Assembly: GCA_023403845.1 (NCBI GenBank)
Contig: JAEYDL010000006.1
Coordinates: 99,464 to 163,463, forward strand
Reading direction: 5' to 3'
DNA: 64,000 nt
Source: Pseudomonadota bacterium
GTDB taxonomy: Bacteria; Desulfobacterota; Desulfovibrionia; Desulfovibrionales; Desulfovibrionaceae
The position numbers were made by a program, and so were the translations under genes. The notes below the pieces were generated by a model that did no database searches, was not told the DNA's origin, and worked only from the letters and a program-made list of their open reading frames with translations. Of the stretch, positions 17,158-25,610 are shown one piece after another (the stretch's first letter is position 1; each line of letters starts with the position of its first letter).

Positions 17158-17784
17158 ATGTCATCAGCCTACCCGATTCCAGATCTTGCACCCGACGCGA
17201 TCCACCGCAGCGAAGAACTCATCCGCCGCAGCCGGTTCATCGTTTCCTTGGCACATACCCCCACTCAGGATGCGGCAAAGGCCTTCATCGACCGTATCCG
17301 CAGGGAATTCCCGGATGCCACCCATAATTGCTGGGCCTATGCGGCAGGAGCTCCCGGCCAGACCAGCCAGGTAGGTTACAGCGATGACGGAGAGCCGCAC
17401 GGAACTGCGGGCCGCCCCATGCTCACCATGCTGTTGCATGGAGGCGTCGGCGAAGTCTCTGCTGTGGTCACCCGCTATTTCGGGGGCATCAAACTAGGAA
17501 CCGGTGGTCTGGTGCGCGCCTATCAGGGTATGGTAAAGCTGGGGCTGGAAACGCTGCCGACCCGGGAGCACATGATCCCGGCCCGGCTGGAAGTCGTGCT
17601 CGACTACCCGCACATCACGCTTTTTCGGCGCATGCTTCCGGACTACCGGGCCAGCGTGGACATGGAGGAGTTCGGAGTGGACGCCACCTATCAGCTCCTT
17701 CTGCCCGATCAGAACATCGAAGCGCTGGAAAAGGCTTTGATCGAGCTGACGGACGGAGCCGTCCTTGTGACCCGGATCGAATAG
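17158..17784 (+). CDS. yigZ: YigZ/IMPACT family protein
   Basis: The 208-residue product carries the IMPACT-family core with SDDGEPHGTAGRPML followed by VVTRYFGGIKLGTGGLVRAY, and the N-terminal SRFIVSLAHT. E. coli YigZ has 204 residues, which supports the start at 17158, although its ribosome-binding site is weak; an ATG at 17104 is the alternative. The molecular role of bacterial YigZ is not established; the eukaryotic relative IMPACT affects translation control through GCN1. It is a single gene ended by the strong hairpin at 17785-17812. Confidence 0.92.
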   Translation: MSSAYPIPDLAPDAIHRSEELIRRSRFIVSLAHTPTQDAAKAFIDRIRREFPDATHNCWAYAAGAPGQTSQVGYSDDGEPHGTAGRPMLTMLLHGGVGEVSAVVTRYFGGIKLGTGGLVRAYQGMVKLGLETLPTREHMIPARLEVVLDYPHITLFRRMLPDYRASVDMEEFGVDATYQLLLPDQNIEALEKALIELTDGAVLVTRIE

Positions 17785-17812
17785 AAAGGGAGCGGCAACC
17801 GCTCCCTTTTTC
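17785..17812. terminator. Bidirectional terminator between yigZ and the aldolase gene
   Basis: AAAGGGAGCGG (17785-17795) pairs perfectly with CCGCTCCCTTT (17799-17809) around a 3-nt loop, followed by TTT. It starts immediately after the yigZ stop codon and serves the convergent pair. Confidence 0.88.
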
Positions 17813-17837
17813 CAGACAGCGATCCTTTCCGTCCGGT

Positions 17838-18860
17838 TCAGGCCAGCTCTCCCACTGCTGCCGCCAAAGCCCGCACGTCATCTTCCCGCGTATTGAAGCT
17901 GAACATCCAGCGCACCGTATGCGCGGAAGCGTCCACTTCGTAAAAGGCATATCGCTCCTGCAACGCCGCAATATCCGCAGGACGCAGGTTGGCGAATACG
18001 CCGTTGGCCTCCACAGGATGCGCCAGAGAGACATGCGGCATGTCCGCGATCAGCTCGGCCATCAGACGGGCCATCGCATTGGCATGGCGGGCATTTTCGA
18101 GCCACAGTCCATCATGGAAATACTCGATGTACTGGGCCGCAAGAAAACGCATCTTGGAGTGCAATTGCAGGCACTGCTTGCGCATCGTTCCGAAGTCACG
18201 AGCGAAATCAGGATTGAAGAAGAGAACGGCTTCACCCATCATCATGCCGTTCTTCGTTCCTCCGAAAGACATGACATCCACGCCGAGATCCCGCGTCAGC
18301 GCCCGAACATCGCCCCCCAGAGCGGCAACCGCATTGGCTATCCGCGCTCCGTCCATGTGCACGAACATGCCGTTCCGATGCGCCGTATCGCACAGGGTCC
18401 GGATTTCCTCCGGCGTATACAGGGTTCCCACTTCCGTGGACTGGGTCAGCGCCACGACGCGGGGCTGATTATGATGCGGATCACCCAGAACGCCAAGGCA
18501 GGACTCCACAGCTTCGGGAGTGATCTTCCCGTGCATGGATGGAACGCCGAGCATCTTGCAGCCGACCACAGCCTCCACGGCGCCGCTTTCGGTCGTCAGC
18601 GTATGCGCGATATCGCTGCAGACAATGGCGTGCCATGGGCGAACCATGCTGTTGAAGGCCAATGTATTCGCTCCCGTTCCCAGAGGAACCAGAAAAACCT
18701 CGATATCCTCTCCAAACAGGGAACGAAAGCAGGCTTCCGCCTCCGCCGTCCAGGGATCATCGCCATAGGGCAAGGCCGCTCCCTCATTGGCCCGCTCCAG
18801 TGCCGCGATGATCCGGGGATGGATGCCGCTCGTATTGTCGCTCGCAAACATGCACTGCAT
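17838..18860 (-). CDS. ltaE: Low-specificity L-threonine aldolase (PLP-dependent)
   Basis: The 340-residue protein has the threonine aldolase/beta-eliminating lyase layout: FASDNTSGIHP at the N-terminus, the PLP-stacking region VCSDIAHTLTTESGA, the aspartate in VHMDGARIANA and the PLP lysine in SFGGTKNGMM. It cleaves L-threonine or L-allo-threonine to glycine and acetaldehyde. AAGGAG lies 6 nt before the ATG. It is transcribed alone or possibly with the upstream glycosyltransferase gene 120 bp away. Substrate preference cannot be told from sequence. Confidence 0.9.
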   Translation of the reverse strand: MQCMFASDNTSGIHPRIIAALERANEGAALPYGDDPWTAEAEACFRSLFGEDIEVFLVPLGTGANTLAFNSMVRPWHAIVCSDIAHTLTTESGAVEAVVGCKMLGVPSMHGKITPEAVESCLGVLGDPHHNQPRVVALTQSTEVGTLYTPEEIRTLCDTAHRNGMFVHMDGARIANAVAALGGDVRALTRDLGVDVMSFGGTKNGMMMGEAVLFFNPDFARDFGTMRKQCLQLHSKMRFLAAQYIEYFHDGLWLENARHANAMARLMAELIADMPHVSLAHPVEANGVFANLRPADIAALQERYAFYEVDASAHTVRWMFSFNTREDDVRALAAAVGELA

Positions 18861-18980
18861 TTGTCTCTCCTTATGCTGCCCTGTCTTCTGCAGGGCCGAT
18901 ACGTCGCTCCAGCTCCAGTATCATTCGTGTTCCTAAACAGCTATGCAACATCCACCTGCGGGAAAGCAGAAAGCATGATC

Positions 18981-20111
18981 TCATGAACATGCCGTTCTCT
19001 GCAACACACACTCATAAACGGTCAGCGTCTGTTCCAGAAAATGCTCATCGCTCAAGTCTGCAATGCGTTCCGTGCATATCCCGGCCAGCCGGTCCCGCCA
19101 CGCCACATCCTCAACGCCCCGACGAATCAGGCCGTCCAGACCGGCGGCGTCGCCGGGAGATACCAGAGCCGCCGACGGCAGCAGATCGGGCATCACCCCG
19201 ACGGACGTGGAAAGCAATGGACGCCCGCAGGCCATGATCTCCAGCGCGGCACGAGCTATGGTTTCCGACCACAGGGACGCTACAATACCAATATCCAGCG
19301 CGGAAAGGCAGGCGGGCACGTCATCCACGCGTCCGCTGATGACCACATGGCGTTCCATCCCCGTTTCCCTGATCCAGCCCTCGACCTCTTCTTGCGAAGT
19401 GGCGGACGAAAAACCAAGCAGCAGCAGCCGGATCTGCGTCTTTCCCTGCCTGACCAGCCGGGCAACGGACTCGATCAATTCCTTCTGCCCCTTGACCCGG
19501 TCAAAGCGCCCCAGCAGTCCGAGAACGCAATCCGCATCCGTAAAACCGTATCGGGCCCGCACCGCGGCGCGTCCGGCAGCGTCGAACCGGAATCGTTTCG
19601 TGTCCACACCACCGAGAATCGTGTACAGCCTCTCCCGAGGCACCCGCATATGTTCCGCGAAATACCGGGTCATGACCGTATTGGTGGCGATTACGGCATC
19701 AGCCGCCCGCGTATGCAGCATTCTGTTCGGCCAGTTGCCGCGCGGCAGACGCTGATCTCCCCGCGTGCGTACCAGACCGTACCCACCCCCGGCCTTGAGC
19801 AGCCCCCAGAACACAAAGGACTCCCCACGATGACAGTTGACGATATGCGGTCTGAAATCTCGGACAAATCGTCTCATAGATGTCAGAACAGATGGAAATT
19901 CCAGTGGATTTTTGGCATTCAGAGGTATTGCGACAGGATCGAGTCCCATAGAGCAGGCCTTGTCGAAGGCCTCCGTGCCGGCAAGGGCGATCACCCTGCT
20001 CTCGTTACCGGCCGCCTTGAGCAACCTGGCCAGTTCAAGACCGTACCAGACCGTAGCGTTGAACCAGCGGACATTAACGACCTGAACGGTACGAAGCGGA
20101 AATGGCAGCAT
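18981..20111 (-). CDS. Glycosyltransferase family 4 protein
   Basis: The 376-residue GT-B protein has an N-terminal acceptor-binding domain and a C-terminal Glycos_transf_1 domain with GLLGRFDRVKGQKELIES and the donor-binding E-x7-E region SETIARAALEIMACGRP. Enzymes of this type use nucleotide-sugar donors in lipopolysaccharide or other surface polysaccharide assembly. The N-terminal QVVNVRWFNATVWYGLELARLL resembles ADP-heptose or hexose transferases of LPS core regions, but that is a guess. The genes around it are not glycan genes. No signal peptide. The ribosome-binding site is weak. Confidence 0.88.
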   Translation of the reverse strand: MLPFPLRTVQVVNVRWFNATVWYGLELARLLKAAGNESRVIALAGTEAFDKACSMGLDPVAIPLNAKNPLEFPSVLTSMRRFVRDFRPHIVNCHRGESFVFWGLLKAGGGYGLVRTRGDQRLPRGNWPNRMLHTRAADAVIATNTVMTRYFAEHMRVPRERLYTILGGVDTKRFRFDAAGRAAVRARYGFTDADCVLGLLGRFDRVKGQKELIESVARLVRQGKTQIRLLLLGFSSATSQEEVEGWIRETGMERHVVISGRVDDVPACLSALDIGIVASLWSETIARAALEIMACGRPLLSTSVGVMPDLLPSAALVSPGDAAGLDGLIRRGVEDVAWRDRLAGICTERIADLSDEHFLEQTLTVYECVLQRTACS

Positions 20112-20403
20112 ACAGTGTCCGAAAAAATATGTAGAGAAAGATAAAGGCGATCTTCAGCCGCCGAAAGGAAGGAACCTGTTCTTCTGAAGATGCAGAGACC
20201 GACTTCTTCTGATTCATCGCCTCTGTTCGGGGCGAACAAGGCATACCAGTCTAGCATAGAAGCCGCCCCGGACAAGAGAGCCGAAGAGAAGCGCCTGCCC
20301 GGCGCCATGAGAGACTGTTCCATCCCGTAAGAGGGAGCCGCCGGGATGACGCCGCATGGACAAAAGACTCCTTCCCCGCAGTCGTCTGTTATCCGTACGG
20401 CGT

Positions 20404-21810
20404 TCAATGGTTCTGTCCATGCAGCAGGCCGGCAAGAACGCCAAGAGCCTCGGCAAGATCTTCTCTCCGGGACGATCCGCCAAGCGCCAGACGTACGCCC
20501 TCTTCGGGAGCGTCATGACTGAGCGAAAAATGTGAGCTGTCCGCCACCACGATGCCGCGTCTGCGGGCGACTTCGGCAAAGGCGGCCGCCGTCCACGGCT
20601 CGGGCAGTTTCAGCCAGCAGAAGAAGCCCGTCGTTCTGGTTTCCAGCCGGAAGCCGTCCAGCAGACTCCGCGCCAGCGCATTGCGGGCGGCAGCCTCCTC
20701 CCGCTTGGCGGAAAGAACTCGGTCCGCAGTGCCGCTGCGGATCCACATGCCTGCCAGTTCGGCCATCAGAGGAGGAGCCATGGAAATGGTATAGGAAATC
20801 GTCCGCTCCAGCTCGGCATGGAAGCACTCCGGCGCGCAAAGATAGGCTATTCGCAATCCGCCGCTCAGGGCTTCACTTGTAGAGGCGATAAAGCAACAGC
20901 GCTCAGGGGCCATTCCGGCAAGGGGCGGCAGCCCATGTTCCAGCGACAGGGCGTATACGTCGTCCTCAATAATCATGATGTCGTAGCGGCGGCAGATTTC
21001 CACCAGTTTGCGCCTCCGATATTCCGGAATCTGCGCCAGCGTGGGGTTCTGACAGGTCGGCATCAGATACAGTCCTTTCACCGCTCCTACCCGACAGGCC
21101 GCCTCCAGCGCATCGGGAAGCATGCCGCTCTGATCCATGCGGATCGGGGTGAGATTCAGACGCAGACGGCGAGCCAGCTGCTTGAGCAGAGGATATGTCA
21201 GCTGTTCTGCGGCGATACGGTCCCCGGGATTGAAGAGCGAAGCCAGAACCGTCAGCAGAGCGTGCTGCGCTCCCGCGCAGACCAGAACATCGTCAGGCGC
21301 TACCGCCAGCCCATAACGCCCGGCCCACAGCGCGCCTGCCTCACGATGTCGCAGCAGACCGCGAGGCTGCTGATAGTTGGCAAGTTCGCTCAGGTCGGCA
21401 TATCCGGCCAGCTCGCGCACGGCATCGTTCAGGTTCGGATTAAGGTACTCGAACGGGGAAATGAACCCCAGATCATGGAGCCTCCCCGCTTCTCCATACA
21501 TGTCCACGTCATGACGGGGAACGGCCACGAAGGTTCCCCGGCCCGTCACGCCGACGATATGCCCGCGTTGCGTCGCCTCGGCATACCCCCGGCTTACGGT
21601 TCCCACGGTGACACCGAGAGCCTCGGCCAGCTCCCTATGCGTGGGCAGCGATTCGCCCGGGGCAAGACTCCCTTGCTCGATGCCGTCGGCCACGGCATCG
21701 GCAAGGCGCAGGTATTTCGCCTTGCCGGAGTGTCCGTCGCCCTGAACCGCATAGAGCCGCAGCAGTTTTCCGGTCGGCGTCATACGGGTCGTCAACAGGT
21801 CTTCTCCCAT
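20404..21810 (-). CDS. MocR/GntR-type regulator with aminotransferase-like domain lacking the PLP lysine
   Basis: The 468-residue protein has an N-terminal GntR winged helix (about residues 30-100, PGESLPTHRELAEALGVTVG) joined to a fold-type I aminotransferase domain with CQNPTL and IIEDDVYALS motifs. In MocR proteins the PLP lysine lies in a motif like S-x-S-K-x-L-x-P-G-L-R. Here the motif reads STSEALSGGLRIAYL, so residue 313 is Glu (GAA at 20874-20872) where Lys is expected. It may therefore bind a ligand without forming an internal aldimine. It lies 13 bp after the PHP phosphoesterase gene, with a G-rich ribosome-binding site. Target genes unknown; no enzyme operon of obvious fit is adjacent. 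Confidence 0.88.
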   Translation of the reverse strand: MGEDLLTTRMTPTGKLLRLYAVQGDGHSGKAKYLRLADAVADGIEQGSLAPGESLPTHRELAEALGVTVGTVSRGYAEATQRGHIVGVTGRGTFVAVPRHDVDMYGEAGRLHDLGFISPFEYLNPNLNDAVRELAGYADLSELANYQQPRGLLRHREAGALWAGRYGLAVAPDDVLVCAGAQHALLTVLASLFNPGDRIAAEQLTYPLLKQLARRLRLNLTPIRMDQSGMLPDALEAACRVGAVKGLYLMPTCQNPTLAQIPEYRRRKLVEICRRYDIMIIEDDVYALSLEHGLPPLAGMAPERCCFIASTSEALSGGLRIAYLCAPECFHAELERTISYTISMAPPLMAELAGMWIRSGTADRVLSAKREEAAARNALARSLLDGFRLETRTTGFFCWLKLPEPWTAAAFAEVARRRGIVVADSSHFSLSHDAPEEGVRLALGGSSRREDLAEALGVLAGLLHGQNH

Positions 21811-21823
21811 CGCCCCCCCTTGT

Positions 21824-22690
21824 TCACCGAGCCTCCGGGCGATTCCGGCGCGCTTTCAGAGACTCAAGGAACGTCAGCGTGACCCGCAGCCCCCCCTTGC
21901 CGCGACCAAGCGCCACGCGGGGCTTGGTCAGTCCATGATAGTCGGACCCCCCACTGAGCCCCAGGTCATAGCGCGCGGCAAGCTCCACGCAAAAGCGCTC
22001 ATCTCTGGCCGAGTGCTCGCTGTGATAGGCTTCGACAGCCCCCAACCCTGCAGCCTTCATGCGGGGAAGGATCTCATCATACCATGCGACCGGGCACCGA
22101 ATCAGCATGGGGTGGGCAAAGCTGACCAGAGCACCCAGCCCGGCCATGAGCCTGATCCCCTCTTCCGGTTCCGGAATGTCTCGCGGCACATAGGCCGCTC
22201 CGTTCGCGCCTATGTAGCGGGCGAATGCCTCCCCCACGTCGGAAACGAATCCACGGCTCTGCATGGCCCGGGCAATATGCGGGCGTCCGACGGATTCCCC
22301 CCCGGCCTGAGCCAGAACGTCTTCATAGGGAATGTCGATTCCGAGTTCCTTCAGTTTTTCCAGCATCCTGAGATTCCTGGTTTCCCTCAGCCCGCGCAAG
22401 CGCATCAGTTCTCGCTCCAGAGGTTCCGCATCCTCGGGAAGCCAGAGTCCCAGCAGATGAATTTCTCCGTAAGGCCCCCGGACACTCAATTCACAGCCCC
22501 GGATCACCTCTATCCCGAATTCACGTCCGGCGGCTTCGGCCTCCGCGAGTCCGGAAAGCGTGTCATGATCGGTAACAGCGACGGCGGCAAGTCCGATGGC
22601 TGCAGCCTTGCGCACCAGCTCACGCGGCGAGTCGGTCCCGTCAGAGGCCGTGGTATGCGTATGAAGATCGACAAAACGAGGCTGCATCAT
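21824..22690 (-). CDS. rnm: PHP-domain phosphoesterase, RnaAM/YciV-like
   Basis: The 288-residue protein shows a complete PHP metal site: DLHTHTTASDG, VTDHDT, GCELS, SFAHP, HSEHS and SGSDYHG. Length and motif spacing match E. coli YciV/RnaAM (293 aa), which removes 5' nucleotides from small RNAs and nucleoside 3',5'-bisphosphates. GGAGG precedes the tandem ATG ATG at 22690/22687; either may be used. It is divergent from the Trm112-like gene and is followed by the MocR-like gene in one operon. Confidence 0.88.
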   Translation of the reverse strand: MMQPRFVDLHTHTTASDGTDSPRELVRKAAAIGLAAVAVTDHDTLSGLAEAEAAGREFGIEVIRGCELSVRGPYGEIHLLGLWLPEDAEPLERELMRLRGLRETRNLRMLEKLKELGIDIPYEDVLAQAGGESVGRPHIARAMQSRGFVSDVGEAFARYIGANGAAYVPRDIPEPEEGIRLMAGLGALVSFAHPMLIRCPVAWYDEILPRMKAAGLGAVEAYHSEHSARDERFCVELAARYDLGLSGGSDYHGLTKPRVALGRGKGGLRVTLTFLESLKARRNRPEAR

Positions 22691-22877
22691 GACCCTCCAT
22701 TCTCTGTCGCCGGATCGGCGCGGTCCTTCCCGACCGCTGAACGAGACGCCGGCAGGACGGCATCTGCCGCATGGAACATTTCTCACAAAACGAGGATTCC
22801 GGCATCCGCCCGCAAACTTGTTCTCTTGCCGGGAAAACGCTACACTCGGGCATACTCAAAAAGGAAGGAGAAGCCTC

Positions 22878-23075
22878 ATGGCTCTGAACCCGGAACTGCT
22901 CGACATCCTCGTCTGCCCCGTATGCAGGGGTCCCGTGGAATCTCTCGATAACGAAACAGGTCTGGAATGTCCCGCCTGTGGTCTGGTTTTCCCGGTCCGG
23001 GACAACATCCCGATTATGCTCCAGGAAGAAGCTGTTCGCAAGGACGACTGGGACAGGGGACAACGCCGGGTCTGA
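22878..23075 (+). CDS. Trm112/YcaR-family small zinc-ribbon-like protein
   Basis: The 65-residue protein starts LNPELLDILVCPVCRGPVE and has two CxxC pairs (CPVC, CPAC) followed by FPVRDNIPIML, the signature of the Trm112p-like (UPF0434) family. Family members are small partner or activator proteins, the best known being the eukaryotic methyltransferase activator Trm112; the bacterial role is not settled. AAGGAG lies about 7 nt upstream of the ATG. It is a single gene followed by the terminator at 23219-23244. Confidence 0.92.
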   Translation: MALNPELLDILVCPVCRGPVESLDNETGLECPACGLVFPVRDNIPIMLQEEAVRKDDWDRGQRRV

Positions 23076-23218
23076 ACTCGCGCAGACATTCCGCTTTCCA
23101 TGTCCGGGGGAACCTGTCCACGGGAATCCCGCCCCTACAAAGAGAGCGGATACGTCCGGAAAATCCGGCAACCCGGCCTGTCGCATCACTTTCAAGAAGC
23201 ATTTCCAGAAATGAAAAA

Positions 23219-23244
23219 GGGGAGAGGCGTCGCCTCCCCCCTTT
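23219..23244. terminator. Bidirectional terminator
   Basis: GGGG-A-GAGGC (23219-23228) pairs with GCCTC-C-CCCC (23232-23241) with one mismatch and a 3-nt loop. AAAAA on the left and TTT on the right let it serve both the Trm112-like gene and the convergent lipoprotein gene. Confidence 0.75.
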
Positions 23245-23269
23245 CGTTGTTTACGCCATGAACATCCGG

Positions 23270-24007
23270 TCAAATCCGTTCAGGCCAGATATCCTTCTGG
23301 GTCATACTTCCCAGAAAGGCTCCCAGATACTTTCCATTGATGGAATCCAGATAGGCGGGAGCCGCCGGTCTGGGCAGCGCGTCCTCCCCAGAACCGAACC
23401 GGACCTGAAACGCCTTGGCAGCTCTGGCGGTAAGGGCCTGCACCGCTTCGTCGTACGGCAGCAAATCCCTCTCCGCCAACGACTCCGGCAACGGTTCGCG
23501 GTACTCCAGAATGATCTTGGCACGGTTGAAGTCGTCCCGCAGCACAAAGCGCTGGGCCAGCCAGTTGATCGACGCGCGCTGCTCCTCTTCGGCGGCGACC
23601 AGAGGCGAGAATGGGTCATTCGCGCCGTTGACGATGCGCACGGTTCCCGCGAACGACTTTCCGCCGAACACGGCTCCAGCCGTCTTTGTCCCATGCGGAC
23701 CGCTGAAATCGGCCGAATCCCACTCCCAGAGATCATTGGGTACAAAACTGAGCGCCGTAATGGCCATGGGAGAGGCCTTATCCTTTCCATAAACGCCGAG
23801 CAGCGTCGACGGGAACTGATAGCCGCGATCTGTATACAGGAAAGGTGCGATCTGACCTTCGGCAAGCGTCGGCAATCCGGGAGCTGAAAGCATCACCTCG
23901 GGCCGGGATGGAGAAATCAGGGCAGCTCCGTCAAAACCGCGTTGCAGAGGCGTACAGGCGCTCAAAATGCAGATCAGCGCCGCCAGCAGAAATTGCAGTA
24001 TCTTCAT
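23270..24007 (-). CDS. Putative lipoprotein of unknown function
   Basis: The 245-residue protein has a lipoprotein signal peptide with lipobox LSAC and Cys18 as the predicted lipidated residue. Asp is absent at +2 of the mature protein (Thr follows), so by the E. coli rule it would go to the outer membrane. The rest looks like a single soluble domain; I do not recognise the family. GGAGG lies 8 nt upstream of the ATG. It lies beyond the ftsZ end of the dcw cluster, on the same strand, but 262 bp separate them. Confidence 0.8.
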   Translation of the reverse strand: MKILQFLLAALICILSACTPLQRGFDGAALISPSRPEVMLSAPGLPTLAEGQIAPFLYTDRGYQFPSTLLGVYGKDKASPMAITALSFVPNDLWEWDSADFSGPHGTKTAGAVFGGKSFAGTVRIVNGANDPFSPLVAAEEEQRASINWLAQRFVLRDDFNRAKIILEYREPLPESLAERDLLPYDEAVQALTARAAKAFQVRFGSGEDALPRPAAPAYLDSINGKYLGAFLGSMTQKDIWPERI

Positions 24008-24192
24008 GGGAAAACCTCCAATTCAGACAAGGTTTGGAAACAGGGAAACGGTCCGGCCACAGCGCCATCGTTCCCGTCTGCATCGACCTTCTTCCAAACG
24101 GGAGCCATCGTCAATAGTTCCCGCCGTCAACAATTTCGATGCTCATGTATAGCCCGCTTCATCCCAAAACGCGATTATTCGTCCGTGACGGA

Positions 24193-24247
24193 AAAGGCCC
24201 CGCACGCCCACCGGAAACGAGACCGACGGCAGGCGAACGGAGCCTTT
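24193..24247 (-). terminator. Candidate terminator after ftsZ
   Basis: On the minus strand AAAGGCTCCG (24247-24238) can pair, with one G-U pair, with CGGGGCCTTT (24202-24193), followed by T and CC. The roughly 35-nt loop could fold further. It lies 23 bp after the ftsZ stop and is the only terminator-like structure at the end of the dcw cluster. Confidence 0.35.
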
Positions 24248-24269
24248 CAAGTCCAGACCGCGCCAAAAG

Positions 24270-25571
24270 CTAGTTGGCCTGTTTTCGAATGAACGTGGGG
24301 AGTTCGATCTCCTCTTCCTCAAAAATGAATTCCTCGCGTCCCGGCGTATGGGCGGAAACCTGCCGCGCCTGCTTGCGCATAAAGGCGGGCGTATCCATAT
24401 CCGCCGGGTCCAAAGGTCTGCGCGGAGCAGCGAATCCGGATTCTTCCGGCCGCTTGCGGTCTCCGAACGAACCTGACAGCCCGGAAGAGGCGGGAGCGGT
24501 CTGCTGAACGGACTGGACAGGCTGAACCGCCGGCCGTGGTGCACGCAGAGAGGTCACGCTGGCCGCAGGACTCTTGCCGCTCTGGCCGACTCCGGGCGTC
24601 TTTGCCGCCGAAGCCCCTTCGATGCCGGTCGCAATAACCGTAATGCGAATCTCGTCACCGGCGGACTCGTCAAACGCAGTACCAATGATGATATTGGCGT
24701 CCACATCGCCCAGAGCATCATGGATGTACAGGGCTGCCTCGCTGTATTCGTCAAGTCCGAGGTCTTCGGTAGCCGTAATGTTGATAAGCACGGCCTTTGC
24801 ACCCGCAATGGAAACATCCTCGAGCAGCGGACTGGTAATCGCCCGGCGCGCGGCCTCCAGAGCGCGGCCTTCGCCGGATGCCACAGCGGCTCCCATCATG
24901 GCCAGACCGGAAACGCTCATGATCGTGCGCACGTCCGCGAAGTCCACGTTGATGATGCCGGGCACGGTGATCAGGTCGGAAATGCCGCGCACGGCGCTGT
25001 ACAGCACATCGTCGGCGCACTTCAGCATTTCGCTGAGCTTGGCCTTCTTGGGCGCGATGGTCAGCAGCCTGTTGTTGGGAATGGTGATCAGGCTGTCCAC
25101 ATGTTCGCGCAGTTCGGCAATGCCCTCTTCTGCGGCACGGGCTCGCTTGGTGCCTTCAAAAAGAAATGGCTTGGTCACGACGCCCACGGTCAGAGCGCCC
25201 ATCTCACGAGCAGCCTGAGCCACAATGGGAGCCGCGCCGGTTCCCGTGCCTCCGCCCATGCCCGCAGTCACGAACACCATGTCGGCCTCGCCGATGACGT
25301 CCTTGATCGCTCCGATGCTCTCCTGCGCTGCCTCGCGCCCCACGTTGGGGTCCGCACCCGCGCCGAGACCCTTGGTAAGCTTTTCGCCGATCTGCAACTT
25401 GAATTCGGCCTTGGAACGCAGAAGCGCCTGCGCATCCGTGTTGGCGCAGATGAACGTCACTCCCTTGAGATTCGATTCAATCATATTCTGAACAGCGTTT
25501 CCACCGCCGCCGCCAACACCAATAACCTTGATATTCGCGGGGGGTCTCACCGCATCGAACTGCATATCCAT
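24270..25571 (-). CDS. ftsZ: Cell division protein FtsZ
   Basis: The 433-residue tubulin homologue has the GTP-binding signature GGGTGTGAAPIVAQ and the T7 synergy loop region NVDFADVRTIM. It polymerises into the Z ring at mid-cell. An unstructured linker follows the GTPase core. Two copies of the conserved C-terminal peptide are present: DMDTPAFMRKQAR at about residues 391-403 and IELPTFIRKQAN at the very end (422-433); one copy is normal. GGAGGAG precedes the ATG. It lies 39 bp after ftsA and ends the dcw cluster. Confidence 0.98.
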   Translation of the reverse strand: MDMQFDAVRPPANIKVIGVGGGGGNAVQNMIESNLKGVTFICANTDAQALLRSKAEFKLQIGEKLTKGLGAGADPNVGREAAQESIGAIKDVIGEADMVFVTAGMGGGTGTGAAPIVAQAAREMGALTVGVVTKPFLFEGTKRARAAEEGIAELREHVDSLITIPNNRLLTIAPKKAKLSEMLKCADDVLYSAVRGISDLITVPGIINVDFADVRTIMSVSGLAMMGAAVASGEGRALEAARRAITSPLLEDVSIAGAKAVLINITATEDLGLDEYSEAALYIHDALGDVDANIIIGTAFDESAGDEIRITVIATGIEGASAAKTPGVGQSGKSPAASVTSLRAPRPAVQPVQSVQQTAPASSGLSGSFGDRKRPEESGFAAPRRPLDPADMDTPAFMRKQARQVSAHTPGREEFIFEEEEIELPTFIRKQAN

Positions 25572-25610
25572 ATGCTCCTCCTCAAAAAAACCGTATCGCC
25601 GCCCGGTTGT

